A DNA stretch of 39,082 nucleotides from Saprospiraceae bacterium UBA1994 (GTDB lineage Bacteria; Bacteroidota; Bacteroidia; Chitinophagales; Saprospiraceae): assembly GCA_002335865.1 (NCBI GenBank), contig DDCY01000011.1, positions 29,069 through 68,150 on the forward strand. The letters are read 5' to 3'. Positions 8,701-16,068 of this stretch are shown piece by piece. How positions within the stretch are numbered: position 1 is the first letter of the stretch; each line of letters starts with the position of its first letter. The translations under genes and the position numbers were made by a program. The notes below the pieces were generated by a model. It saw only the letters and a list, made by a program, of their open reading frames with translations, was not told the origin of the DNA and did not search any database.

Positions 8701-9172
8701 CAGGTGAGTAATCTCCAGATACATTTACGGTTACTATAGGTATCTCGCTAAAATTAATTTCTAGTATTTCTGGGTCTTGCTTGAGATCAGTTGGGAGTTC
8801 GCTTTTAGCCTTATCTACAGCATCTTTAGTTTTACGTAACACTTCGCTCATCTCAAGGCTAGCATCAAACTCTGCTACAATCACAGAGAAATCTTGTATA
8901 GATGTAGAGTTGACAGATTTGATTCCTTCTACACCTTCGAGCTCTTTTTCGATAGGTCTAGAGATAAGGTTTTCGATCTCCTCTGCGGAGTTTCCGAAGT
9001 ATGGCGTATTGACAAATATTGTCGGCATCGACGCATCAGGGTATTGCTGTTTAGGCATCTTTTGGTACGACTGAAGACCAAATAACAAGATCATAAACGA
9101 CACTAAGAAGACACTAGTAGAATTGTCAATCGCTAAGGATGTCAAACCGAATTCTTTCAATTTATTTTTCAT
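5750..9172 (-). CDS. RND-family efflux pump, inner-membrane permease (AcrB/HAE1-like)
   Basis: 1140-residue proton-driven exporter, third part of a TetR-TolC-MFP-RND operon. The RND layout is visible: an N-terminal helix near 20-36, a large periplasmic porter domain (about 37-340), helices 2-6 (340-500), a second periplasmic domain, and C-terminal helices ending in VIPVMYWLAYR. The transmembrane 4 motif reads GLLVDNGIVVVENI (D405, N406) where AcrB has Asp-Asp, and the transmembrane 10 motif reads VVVNNAIVLIDYI (about 1001-1013) where AcrB has Lys-Asn. Asp405 is kept. Such DN/NN pairs also occur in SwrC-type RND proteins, so the pump need not be inactive. Substrate cannot be told from sequence. 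Confidence 0.92.
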   Translation of the reverse strand: MKNKLKEFGLTSLAIDNSTSVFLVSFMILLFGLQSYQKMPKQQYPDASMPTIFVNTPYFGNSAEEIENLISRPIEKELEGVEGIKSVNSTSIQDFSVIVAEFDASLEMSEVLRKTKDAVDKAKSELPTDLKQDPEILEINFSEIPIVTVNVSGDYSPDELRAYAEQLKNKIELIKEVSKVQMRGQQEREMKIDVDLNKMQSLKVSFTDIENAVITENLTMSGGEIVKNGFRRAVRIVGQFTSDIELENIIVKSEKQQPIYLKDIATVKYGYKERTSYARSDGYPVISLDVIKRKGKNLLAAADELKIVLAQEVNELPSDLKVSLFNDQSVNTRNEVSNLENSIISGVILVVLVLLFFLGLRNASFVGIAIPLSMLMGILFLYVSGTTMNIVVLFSLILALGLLVDNGIVVVENIYRYMQDGYSSIEAAKFGTGEVAWPIIASTATTLAAFLPLAFWPGIMGEFMKFMPITLMLVLGSSLFVALVINPVLTSRFMKVDTQADERSGYITKRKNVFIGIAIMLLIAVAGQIINIDWIRNLMVLAAAISALNFFLLRPGAFLFQNSMMPRLEKFYNRFVTFALDGIKPILFFIGTFLLLFASGLLFAVKTPKVTFFPSADPIYINTFIELPLGVDIEKTNEITKEVETKILQILEKNEQIVEAVLTQIGENTSDPNQPPEPGLTPHKARITVNFVPTQDRGGVSTREILNEIRGSIKNYAGVKIFVDKNADGPPTGKPINLEIRGDNIDTLVTLTARVKALINNLPIEGIEGLNADVNIGKPELLIDIDRAAARRYELSTFSISDALRTSVFGKEVSKYKDGEDEHSIMLRLSEKYRNDENKLINQKVTFRNPANGQIVQVPISAVATFNYSSTYSSIRRLDGQRVITLSSNLLDGYNANEIVTELQNEMSSFDLPEGYTYEFTGEQQQQAEDMAFLGGALLLAVFLIFIILVTQFNSIISPFIVILSIVFSLIGVLLGYVITGSTISVIFTGVGIISLAGVVVNNAIVLIDYINLLIRNKSDDQGLSSTDELPYHEIKNSIIEAGGTRLRPVLLTAITTVLGLIPLALGINFNFFTLISELDPQYFSGGDNTAMWGPMAWTIIYGLTFATFLTLVVIPVMYWLAYRAKMVFVKRKSNGISAL

Positions 9173-9278
9173 TATAGTAATGCTGTTGTGGTGATACCAA
9201 TTGTCTTAGTTTTTTAAACTAATTGGTTAGATATCATTTCGATACCTCTGGAAAGTGTACCATTAAAAAAAAATCGAT

Positions 9279-10418
9279 TTACATATTTGGCGATAGATAG
9301 TTGCCAGCAACGAGGCTTCGGCTACCTACAGTAACGATTAGATCTCCCGCTGTCAATCCATCCTCTATTACCACAGATCCTTCGTAACTTGCCCCAAGAG
9401 TGATATAGGCTTTTGCAGCTATATCTCTTCCATCATTATCTTTTTTGGAGACATATACATACTTTCGTCCAGATACTTCTTCTTGTAATAATTCGAGTGG
9501 GATTACTACTGCTTCATCTTTAGTGTAGTCTACGAATTCTATTTCTGTAAGTAGATTCGGTTTATACATTCCCTTTACATTGTTAAGATTCATTTCTATT
9601 TCGAATGTTCTGTTAGTAGGATTTATAGATGCTCCGATCAGAGATATTTTAGAGAATAATTCTTCATTGAGTGCGGGGAAGCTGAGTTTTACTTGTTGAC
9701 CATTTTTGATAGTGGCAAGATACTGCTCGGGTACATCGGCTTTAACTTTGATCTTTCTACTATCCAATATTTCCAATATTGGTGTGCCAGGTCCTGCTAC
9801 TTCCCCGGCAGAAGCAAATTCTTTATTGACCACTCCAGAGATGGGTGCATAGATATTTTTCTTGGAGAGTTGCTTGCGCATAGTTACTAACGAATTTTCT
9901 AATCTTTCTTTGTTGTTTTTAGCTTGTAGGTATTGTATTTCCGATCCGATTTCTTGATCCCAAAGTATTTTTTGTCTTTCATATACAGTCATGGCTAGAT
10001 CTAAAGTAGTTTTCATCTCATTTATCTGTAACTGTACGGTCTCCATATCTATGGTAGCGACTAATGTGCCACGCGATATTTGCTGACCTTCTTTTACATT
10101 TACACTGAGTATTCGGCCTCCTACTTCGCTAGAGGCATACACTGTTTCATCTGATATTACAGACCCTTGTATATTTACTTTTCTGACAAACGGTTGTATA
10201 TATATAGAATCTACTTTTACCATTACACTATCTCTTTTTTTCTCTGGTGATAGCATTTCTACTTCTTCTTGCAGTATATCAATTTCAGATTTAAGTGTTC
10301 GTAATAGTACCGTTTTTTCTTTGAGCTCTGTACTCTTTATAGCTAACTCATCTTGCTCTACTTGGCAAGCAATAAGTAGTATTGATGCGATTATGATATA
10401 GATTATATATTTGATCAT
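9279..10418 (-). CDS. RND efflux periplasmic adaptor (membrane fusion protein), lipoprotein
   Basis: Links the inner-membrane RND pump to the TolC channel. I choose the ATG at 10416-10418 (379 residues) because it starts a clean lipoprotein signal, MIKYIIYIIIASILLIAC, with Cys18; an ATG at 10493 would add 25 polar residues in front of it. The mature chain shows a coiled coil (about 20-50), a lipoyl-like half near GGRILSVNVKEGQQISRGT, an alpha-helical hairpin, the second lipoyl half (IYAPISGVVNKEFASAGEV), a beta-barrel domain and a membrane-proximal end. This is the HlyD/AcrA order. The gene lies between tolC and the RND permease on the same strand, with gaps of about 86 and 106 bases. Confidence 0.88.
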   Translation of the reverse strand: MIKYIIYIIIASILLIACQVEQDELAIKSTELKEKTVLLRTLKSEIDILQEEVEMLSPEKKRDSVMVKVDSIYIQPFVRKVNIQGSVISDETVYASSEVGGRILSVNVKEGQQISRGTLVATIDMETVQLQINEMKTTLDLAMTVYERQKILWDQEIGSEIQYLQAKNNKERLENSLVTMRKQLSKKNIYAPISGVVNKEFASAGEVAGPGTPILEILDSRKIKVKADVPEQYLATIKNGQQVKLSFPALNEELFSKISLIGASINPTNRTFEIEMNLNNVKGMYKPNLLTEIEFVDYTKDEAVVIPLELLQEEVSGRKYVYVSKKDNDGRDIAAKAYITLGASYEGSVVIEDGLTAGDLIVTVGSRSLVAGNYLSPNM

Positions 10419-10504
10419 TATTATTGGTTTATGTATTCTATGTATTTGATTTCCTATTTTGAATATTAATTGATTGACATAACTCTTATTCATGTTTCTG
10501 AATG

Positions 10505-11881
10505 TTACTGTTTGGCAAGAGCTAAATTGTAATCAGTCTTTGCAATCAAAAGGTCATACAATGCATTGATGTAGTTGCCTTGTGCTTGATATAAATCGGC
10601 TTCTGCTTGGGTGACTTCTATACTTGATCCTATACCTTCTTTAAATTTTATTTTTGTTTTATCATAAATTCGTTGTGATAGATCGAGATTCTTTTTACTA
10701 TTATTAACTGTGTTTCTTGCATTGATAATAGATCTCTGAGAGTTTCTCACTTGTAATGTGATTAGTCTTTCTAGATCTTGTTTCTGTAGATCAGTTTTAT
10801 TCATTTTCAGTTTGATGTTTTCCATCTGCGCTTTTTTCATACCACCATCATATATAGGTGCTTTTATACTTACTCCTGCAACTGCTGTTGGTAGCCATCC
10901 CGCTTCATCATTGTCAAATAGATTACTTCGTTGTAGCGATTCTTGAAAATTGATAAATGCATTAGCCGTTGGAAGATACCCTGCTTTAGTTCTTTTATAA
11001 TCTAACTCGTTGAGTTGTTGGCCGACTTCTATTACACTGAATTCTGCTCTGCGGCTCATGTCAATAGGTCCATCGAGTGTGATTTCATCTACGATGATTT
11101 GTTCTACCATTAATTCAAGATTGTCAGTTACAACGATATTTTGATCAATAGGGTAGTTCATTTGAAATTTCAATAGATTATAACTTAGTTGAATCATCTG
11201 ATCTAAGTTTCCTATTTGTGTTTGTAATGTTTCTAATGATAATTGCATTCTATCTACATCTAGCGATTCAGCAAATCCATTTTGATATACGGCTTTGATG
11301 TCTGAGAGAGATTTTTCTAAAACTTTGATATTCTGTGAAATTACTTCCTTGTTTTTTTCTGCGACAAGGATAGACATATACGCTTTTGTTACGTTGGTTG
11401 TAATCGTTTGTTCGCTTTGTATTCTTTTCTTTTTAATCAGCCCTTTATATAGTTTTGCCGCTTTGAGACCATATATAAATGTGCCATCAAACAATTGTAT
11501 ACTTGCTCCTATATTTGCAGTAAGGACGTTGGGCTGTACAAATGAAAATTCAAAAGTCTCAGGTGCAGCTAATTCTCTTTCTGGAATGACATTTTCTTGA
11601 AAAAGAACACCATAAACTGAGGGTGAAATAAAATCTTCTACGGGTTGTGCCGGTACTGCTAAATAATAGGAGTAGTCAATTCCTCCTTTTACTTTAGGCA
11701 TTCCTGTTGATTTGAATTCTCGTATTGTTTGTTCCGTAGAGAGGTAATCGAGGTCATTCATCTTCATGTTATTGTGATGAGTAAGACCATATCCTACTGC
11801 TTGCTCTAGTGAGAACTGATCTTGAGCACTTAGTTGAAAGAGTCCAGTTGTGATTAGCAAGAAGAGTAGTCTGTATTTCAT
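10505..11881 (-). CDS. TolC-family outer membrane efflux protein
   Basis: 458 residues with a signal peptide (cleavage likely after LSA, residue 19). Two long helical OEP repeats are visible, with typical patterns SLDVDRMQLSLETLQTQIGN in the first half and SSIEVTQAEADLYQAQGNY near the C-terminus; the end LYDLLIAKTDYNLALAKQ is a standard TolC finish. It forms the outer-membrane channel and periplasmic tunnel of the tripartite pump. It is the second gene of the operon, 44 bases after the tetR stop, and 11 bases before an in-frame upstream ATG of the adaptor gene. Confidence 0.9.
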   Translation of the reverse strand: MKYRLLFLLITTGLFQLSAQDQFSLEQAVGYGLTHHNNMKMNDLDYLSTEQTIREFKSTGMPKVKGGIDYSYYLAVPAQPVEDFISPSVYGVLFQENVIPERELAAPETFEFSFVQPNVLTANIGASIQLFDGTFIYGLKAAKLYKGLIKKKRIQSEQTITTNVTKAYMSILVAEKNKEVISQNIKVLEKSLSDIKAVYQNGFAESLDVDRMQLSLETLQTQIGNLDQMIQLSYNLLKFQMNYPIDQNIVVTDNLELMVEQIIVDEITLDGPIDMSRRAEFSVIEVGQQLNELDYKRTKAGYLPTANAFINFQESLQRSNLFDNDEAGWLPTAVAGVSIKAPIYDGGMKKAQMENIKLKMNKTDLQKQDLERLITLQVRNSQRSIINARNTVNNSKKNLDLSQRIYDKTKIKFKEGIGSSIEVTQAEADLYQAQGNYINALYDLLIAKTDYNLALAKQ

Positions 11882-11925
11882 TGGTTCATTATTGTTAAAG
11901 TGATTTATGGTATATGCTTACTTAT

Positions 11926-12525
11926 TTATATTTCTATAGTGGCTAATAATTTTAGGCCTTTATCAGAACTTATGCCTCTCATATGATACATGAATAATTG
12001 CTCATATAACAGAGGTCTACTAAATTTCGAAGAAGGGAAATTTTCTTCATCTGCGATGCAATGAGTTTTCTCTACATATAGCTTAGCGATTATATTTGGA
12101 TCAAATGTTGAGATATACAAACCTTCCATTTGTCCACGCTTTAGATTAGTTTTTATGGTACGGTAGATAAATCCATAATGCTGATCCTCTATCAATTCCC
12201 AAACTTGCGGATAGTATTTTTGAAGATCGTAGATTAGCGAGGGCTTCATTTTTTTGAGGAATTTGATAACATGCCTGCCGATCTTGGACATCTCGTCTAC
12301 TGCGGTCTCAGATGAGGCGGTGATAGTCGTTATATCTTCTTCATCTCTCTTGATTTGAAGTTGAATGATTTGCTCAATTAGATCTTTTTTACAGTTAATG
12401 ACTGTATATATAGTCTTTTTACTTATACCTATTTTTCTACAGATATCATCCATACTGACACTTTTTACTCCATATTTTAGGAATAGATCAAACGTGGTCA
12501 AGAATATTTTGTCTTTTATAATCAT
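11926..12525 (-). CDS. TetR/AcrR family transcriptional regulator of the efflux operon
   Basis: 199 residues. The N-terminal helix-turn-helix is at about residues 20-48 (KYGVKSVSMDDICRKIGISK then KTIYTVINCKKDL), the TetR pattern with the usual TIYxxF-x-x-K-x-x-L slightly altered (V-I-N-C in place of Phe-x-Asn-Lys). The C-terminal ligand domain is all-helical and unspecific. As first gene of the tetR-tolC-MFP-RND operon it probably represses its own transcript until a drug or metabolite binds. Upstream, TTTATTTG ends 4 bases before the ATG, one mismatch from the -7 consensus. No convincing operator was pinned down; a 12-bp palindrome GATAATATTATC at 12671-12682 is a candidate but is pure A/T-rich. 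Confidence 0.85.
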   Translation of the reverse strand: MIIKDKIFLTTFDLFLKYGVKSVSMDDICRKIGISKKTIYTVINCKKDLIEQIIQLQIKRDEEDITTITASSETAVDEMSKIGRHVIKFLKKMKPSLIYDLQKYYPQVWELIEDQHYGFIYRTIKTNLKRGQMEGLYISTFDPNIIAKLYVEKTHCIADEENFPSSKFSRPLLYEQLFMYHMRGISSDKGLKLLATIEI

Positions 12526-12820
12526 AGTGCAAATAAACGATAGAAACTTTAAAAGGTTTTGTAGTTTCCTAAGTTTATTTAAAGTTTATAACTCTTTATA
12601 TTGCTCTTATATCATTGAAGTTTATGTCATTTACTAAAAATTGGATGGAACCGGAATTTTAACGTATTGTGATAATATTATCGAATTAATCGTTAAATAA
12701 TCTTGATATATAGTTGATTTGGCGTATTCAATGCCCATTATTGTACCCTTAGTACATCGCTTATTTACAGATATACTCTATCTTTACACACTATTTCAAC
12801 AATTCATAGTAACACACTAA

Positions 12821-14065
12821 ATGAGAAGAGTAGTAATTACAGGCATAGGGGCACTTACACCTATAGGTAACACTTTTGAGTCTTACGCTGACGCAATAAA
12901 GAATGGAGTAAGCGGTGCCGCTCCAATAACAAGGTATGATGCTTCTTTATTTAAAACGAGATTTGCTTGCGAGCTTAAGAATTTTCAAGTAGAAGATTAT
13001 ATGCACCGTCGCGAGGCTCGTCGTATGGATCCATTCGCTCAGTACGCGTTGGTGGCTGCCGATGAGGCTATTAAGATGTCCGGCTTAGACCTAGAGAAAG
13101 TTGATCTCGATGAAATAGGAGTAATCTGGGGAAGTGGTATAGGAGGATTTAAGACTATCGAAGAAGATATCGAAGAAGCTGCTTCGCGTACTGGAGAACC
13201 TAAGTACAGTCCTTTTCTTATTCCCAAACTTATAATAGATATTGCTCCAGGCTTGATATCTATAAAATATGGATTTCGAGGACCTAATTATGCTACAGTT
13301 TCAGCTTGTGCTAGTTCCACTAATGCCATTGCCAATTCGTTTGACTACATCAAACATGGTAGAGCTGATGTAATGATCTGTGGAGGATCCGAAGCAGCAG
13401 TTACTAAAGCAGGAATGGGAGGATTCTCTTCAATGAAAGCACTATCTACACGTAATGATGACCCTCAGTCAGCCTCTCGTCCATTTGATAAGGATAGAGA
13501 TGGATTCGTTTTAGGTGAAGGTGCCGGAGCATTAGTACTTGAAGAATATGAACATGCAAAAGCAAGAGGTGCAAATATATTAGCTGAAGTAGCAGGAGCT
13601 GGAATGACTGCAGATGCATATCATATTACATCACCACATCCTGATGGGCTAGGAGCAACTAATGTAATGAAGCGTGCGCTCCGAGACGCAAGCATGAATC
13701 CTGAAGATATTGACTATGTAAATGTACATGGTACGTCAACTCCACTTGGAGATATAGCAGAATCTAAGGCGATCAAAAACGTATTTGGCGATCACTCTTA
13801 TAATCTTAATATCAGCTCGACTAAGTCTATGACTGGTCACCTACTAGGAGCTGCTGGTGTAGTAGAGGCAATAGCAGGAATAGTTGCACTTAGAGATGAT
13901 GTGATACCACCAACAATCAATCATGTTACAGATGATCCAGCTCTCGACAACAAATTAAACTTTACATTTAACGAAGCACAAGAAAGAAAGATAAATGCTG
14001 TTATCAGTAATACTTTTGGATTTGGTGGACACAACTGCTCAGTAATATTAAAGAGATTTTATTAG
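12821..14065 (+). CDS. fabF: Beta-ketoacyl-ACP synthase II
   Basis: Elongating condensing enzyme of type II fatty acid synthesis; it extends acyl-ACP with malonyl-ACP in the cytoplasm. The Cys-His-His triad is present: C163 in VSACASSTNAI, H303 in NVHGTSTPLGD and H340 in KSMTGHLLGAAG, with the C-terminal GFGGHN loop. At 414 residues the length is normal. It starts the operon fabF-rnc-hydrolase and overlaps rnc by one base. In many bacteria acpP precedes fabF; here it does not, and the next upstream gene is the divergent tetR. A near-consensus TATCTTTA lies at 12779-12786, about 34 bases before the ATG, and a TGTAC-N5-GTACA inverted repeat at 12742-12756 may be an operator. Confidence 0.95.
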   Translation: MRRVVITGIGALTPIGNTFESYADAIKNGVSGAAPITRYDASLFKTRFACELKNFQVEDYMHRREARRMDPFAQYALVAADEAIKMSGLDLEKVDLDEIGVIWGSGIGGFKTIEEDIEEAASRTGEPKYSPFLIPKLIIDIAPGLISIKYGFRGPNYATVSACASSTNAIANSFDYIKHGRADVMICGGSEAAVTKAGMGGFSSMKALSTRNDDPQSASRPFDKDRDGFVLGEGAGALVLEEYEHAKARGANILAEVAGAGMTADAYHITSPHPDGLGATNVMKRALRDASMNPEDIDYVNVHGTSTPLGDIAESKAIKNVFGDHSYNLNISSTKSMTGHLLGAAGVVEAIAGIVALRDDVIPPTINHVTDDPALDNKLNFTFNEAQERKINAVISNTFGFGGHNCSVILKRFY

Positions 14066-14817
14066 TGCTCGGTACTCGTCAAATAAGACAGATATACAAT
14101 TACTATTTTTCTGCAGATAAGAATCTTGCAAGAAAGCTTAAACCTATTATTGGTTTTGTGCCTGCTAGACTTCATATATTTCGATTAGCCTTCTACCATA
14201 AATCAATGAATAACAGTGAAGGGCATAATGGTAATAATGAACGATTGGAATATCTTGGAGATGCCATACTTTCTACTGTAGTCGCGGAATACTTATTTAA
14301 AAAATATCCTCAAAAAGATGAAGGTTTCCTCACTAAGATGAGATCTAAAATTGTAAAACGTAAGACGCTTAATTTAATCGCAGATCGCATGGGACTAGAT
14401 GTAGTACTGTCAGAGTATACACAGGGTCGTATGAGTCATTCGATGTTAGGTAATGCCTTAGAGGCATTGGTAGGAGCGATATACATTGAGTTCGGGTACA
14501 ATAAAACAAAACACTATGTCATACGTAATATACTCATGAAATACTTGGATATACACGCTCTTGAGCAAGCGGATGATAACTATAAAAGTATGTTGCTCGA
14601 ATGGTGTCAAAAGCATGGCAAGCAAGTTGGATACAGGGTAATTGCTAAGACTAAGTTGGATAAGAGGGATAGATTTAAAGTAGCGGTCATCGTTGATGGC
14701 GAGAAAGTCTCTACAGCGGAGGATTTTAATAAGAAATCTGCAGAGCAAACTGCATCTCGCAAAGCAGTGAAAATTTTTGAAATCAATACTCAAAAATCAG
14801 AAGTAGCCAATGGATAG
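14065..14817 (+). CDS. rnc: Ribonuclease III
   Basis: Double-strand-specific endoribonuclease for rRNA and mRNA processing. The signature NNERLEYLGDAIL carries E59, E62 and D66. The second metal site reads GNALEALVGAIY, with N130 where Escherichia coli has Asp114, and E133 kept; as I recall Asn here is common in Bacteroidota. The C-terminal double-stranded-RNA-binding domain covers about residues 170-243. The start is GTG at 14065-14067, sharing one base with the fabF stop (TAGTG); the 250-residue length fits. The 3' end overlaps the next gene by 8 bases, so all three genes are probably translated in a coupled way. Confidence 0.93.
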   Translation: MLGTRQIRQIYNYYFSADKNLARKLKPIIGFVPARLHIFRLAFYHKSMNNSEGHNGNNERLEYLGDAILSTVVAEYLFKKYPQKDEGFLTKMRSKIVKRKTLNLIADRMGLDVVLSEYTQGRMSHSMLGNALEALVGAIYIEFGYNKTKHYVIRNILMKYLDIHALEQADDNYKSMLLEWCQKHGKQVGYRVIAKTKLDKRDRFKVAVIVDGEKVSTAEDFNKKSAEQTASRKAVKIFEINTQKSEVANG

Positions 14818-16012
14818 CATTACTCAGATCGTACTCGGTGCGGCCGCAGGAGATGCAGTCTTAGGAAAAAGAATAGGTAACCGCGCCATGGTGTGGGGCG
14901 CCATAGCCGGGACCATTCCTGATCTCGATATTATTGGTAATCTTTGGATGTCAGAGCTAGATTCTTTAGCATTCCATAGAGGTATTTCTCACTCATTTTT
15001 ATTTTCGATAGTTGGGGCATTTTTGTTTGGATGGCTAGTTCATAGGATGTATGAGAGTCGATTTCATAAGTTGATCGGTATGGCAGGCTGGATATTAATT
15101 TCATTAGCAACAGCATCTTTATTTTTGCTTGTAGGAAAGTTCAGTATTATCAAGGCAGCTATTGGTATTTCTATTGGTGTTGGAGGAAGCTATCTCACTT
15201 TTAAGAGATTCAATAGGCCAGCATTTGCTAAACCAGAGGCAAGCCTTAGGGATTGGCAGTGGTTGTTTTTTTGGAGTTTAATTACACACCCTATACTCGA
15301 TACATTTACTGCATACGGTACTCAGTTATTTGCACCTTTCTCCAACTATAGAGCGGCGATAAGCAATATATCTGTAGCTGATCCAGCGTATACGCTATTA
15401 TTTGTGATACCATTGATCATAGCAGCATTCTATCATAGGTCAAAGCCTATCAGAAAGAAATTAGTTTGGACGGGTATCATACTGAGTAGTATCTACATGT
15501 GTTTCACGCTTTATAATAAGTATCGCGTTACTCAAGTAATGAAGGATACTCTAGTTGCGGAAAACATTGAGTACTCAAGATTTTTCACCTCACCCTCTAT
15601 CCTAAATAATATACTCTGGACGGGCGTTGTAGATTCAAAGGGCGTGTATTATTTTGGACAGTACTCACTCTTGGATATTGAGCCAAAGTTTAAACTATCT
15701 AAGATGGAAAAGAACCATGATCTTATCGCAGACGCGTCGCAAGATGATAAGGTTATCAATATACTTCGTTGGTTTAGTAATGATTATTTCGCAGTAATGA
15801 AACGCGAAGATGGCAAACTTCAAATCAATGATATGCGGTATGGAATTTTTAAAGGTGATGGAACATCAGAAAAAGATTTCATTTTTAACTTTCCAGTAGA
15901 GCGTCTATCTGATGGAAGCTATAACCTTATAAAAGCTCAGGGTGGTCCGCCCGATGGTGCTGATAGGGGTGAAATGGCTACAGATCTTTGGGCTAGGATA
16001 AAGGGGATTTAG
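14810..16012 (+). CDS. Membrane-bound metal-dependent hydrolase (YdjM/YbcI family)
   Basis: 400-residue inner-membrane protein. The family's metal-binding motifs sit near the start: D3-S-I-T-Q, P37DLD40 and H56RGISHS62, then a later WLFFWSLITHPILDTFTAYG with the HPxxD motif. Several membrane segments follow (about 63-78, 92-128, 188-205 and 217-236), and a soluble C-terminal half of unknown function. The family is named for its hydrolase-like motifs; the substrate is not known, and Escherichia coli YdjM is a LexA-regulated member. It overlaps rnc by 8 bases and is the last gene of the operon. No hairpin terminator was seen in the 56 bases to the next, convergent gene. Confidence 0.82.
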   Translation: MDSITQIVLGAAAGDAVLGKRIGNRAMVWGAIAGTIPDLDIIGNLWMSELDSLAFHRGISHSFLFSIVGAFLFGWLVHRMYESRFHKLIGMAGWILISLATASLFLLVGKFSIIKAAIGISIGVGGSYLTFKRFNRPAFAKPEASLRDWQWLFFWSLITHPILDTFTAYGTQLFAPFSNYRAAISNISVADPAYTLLFVIPLIIAAFYHRSKPIRKKLVWTGIILSSIYMCFTLYNKYRVTQVMKDTLVAENIEYSRFFTSPSILNNILWTGVVDSKGVYYFGQYSLLDIEPKFKLSKMEKNHDLIADASQDDKVINILRWFSNDYFAVMKREDGKLQINDMRYGIFKGDGTSEKDFIFNFPVERLSDGSYNLIKAQGGPPDGADRGEMATDLWARIKGI

Positions 16013-16068
16013 TTATGAAGTTAAAGTTCTAGAAATTAGATTACTTTTTGGATGATAAACCACCCTAT

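Noticed and set aside
8781..9085. Two overlapping plus-strand frames inside the RND gene
   Set aside because: Shadows of a well-conserved permease on the other strand.
10491..10493. Upstream ATG of the membrane fusion protein
   Set aside because: Would put 25 polar residues before the lipoprotein signal peptide; the internal ATG at 10416-10418 fits better.
12671..12682. Palindrome GATAATATTATC near tetR
   Set aside because: Almost pure A/T in AT-rich DNA and far from the tetR start; chance is a good explanation, so not listed as an operator.
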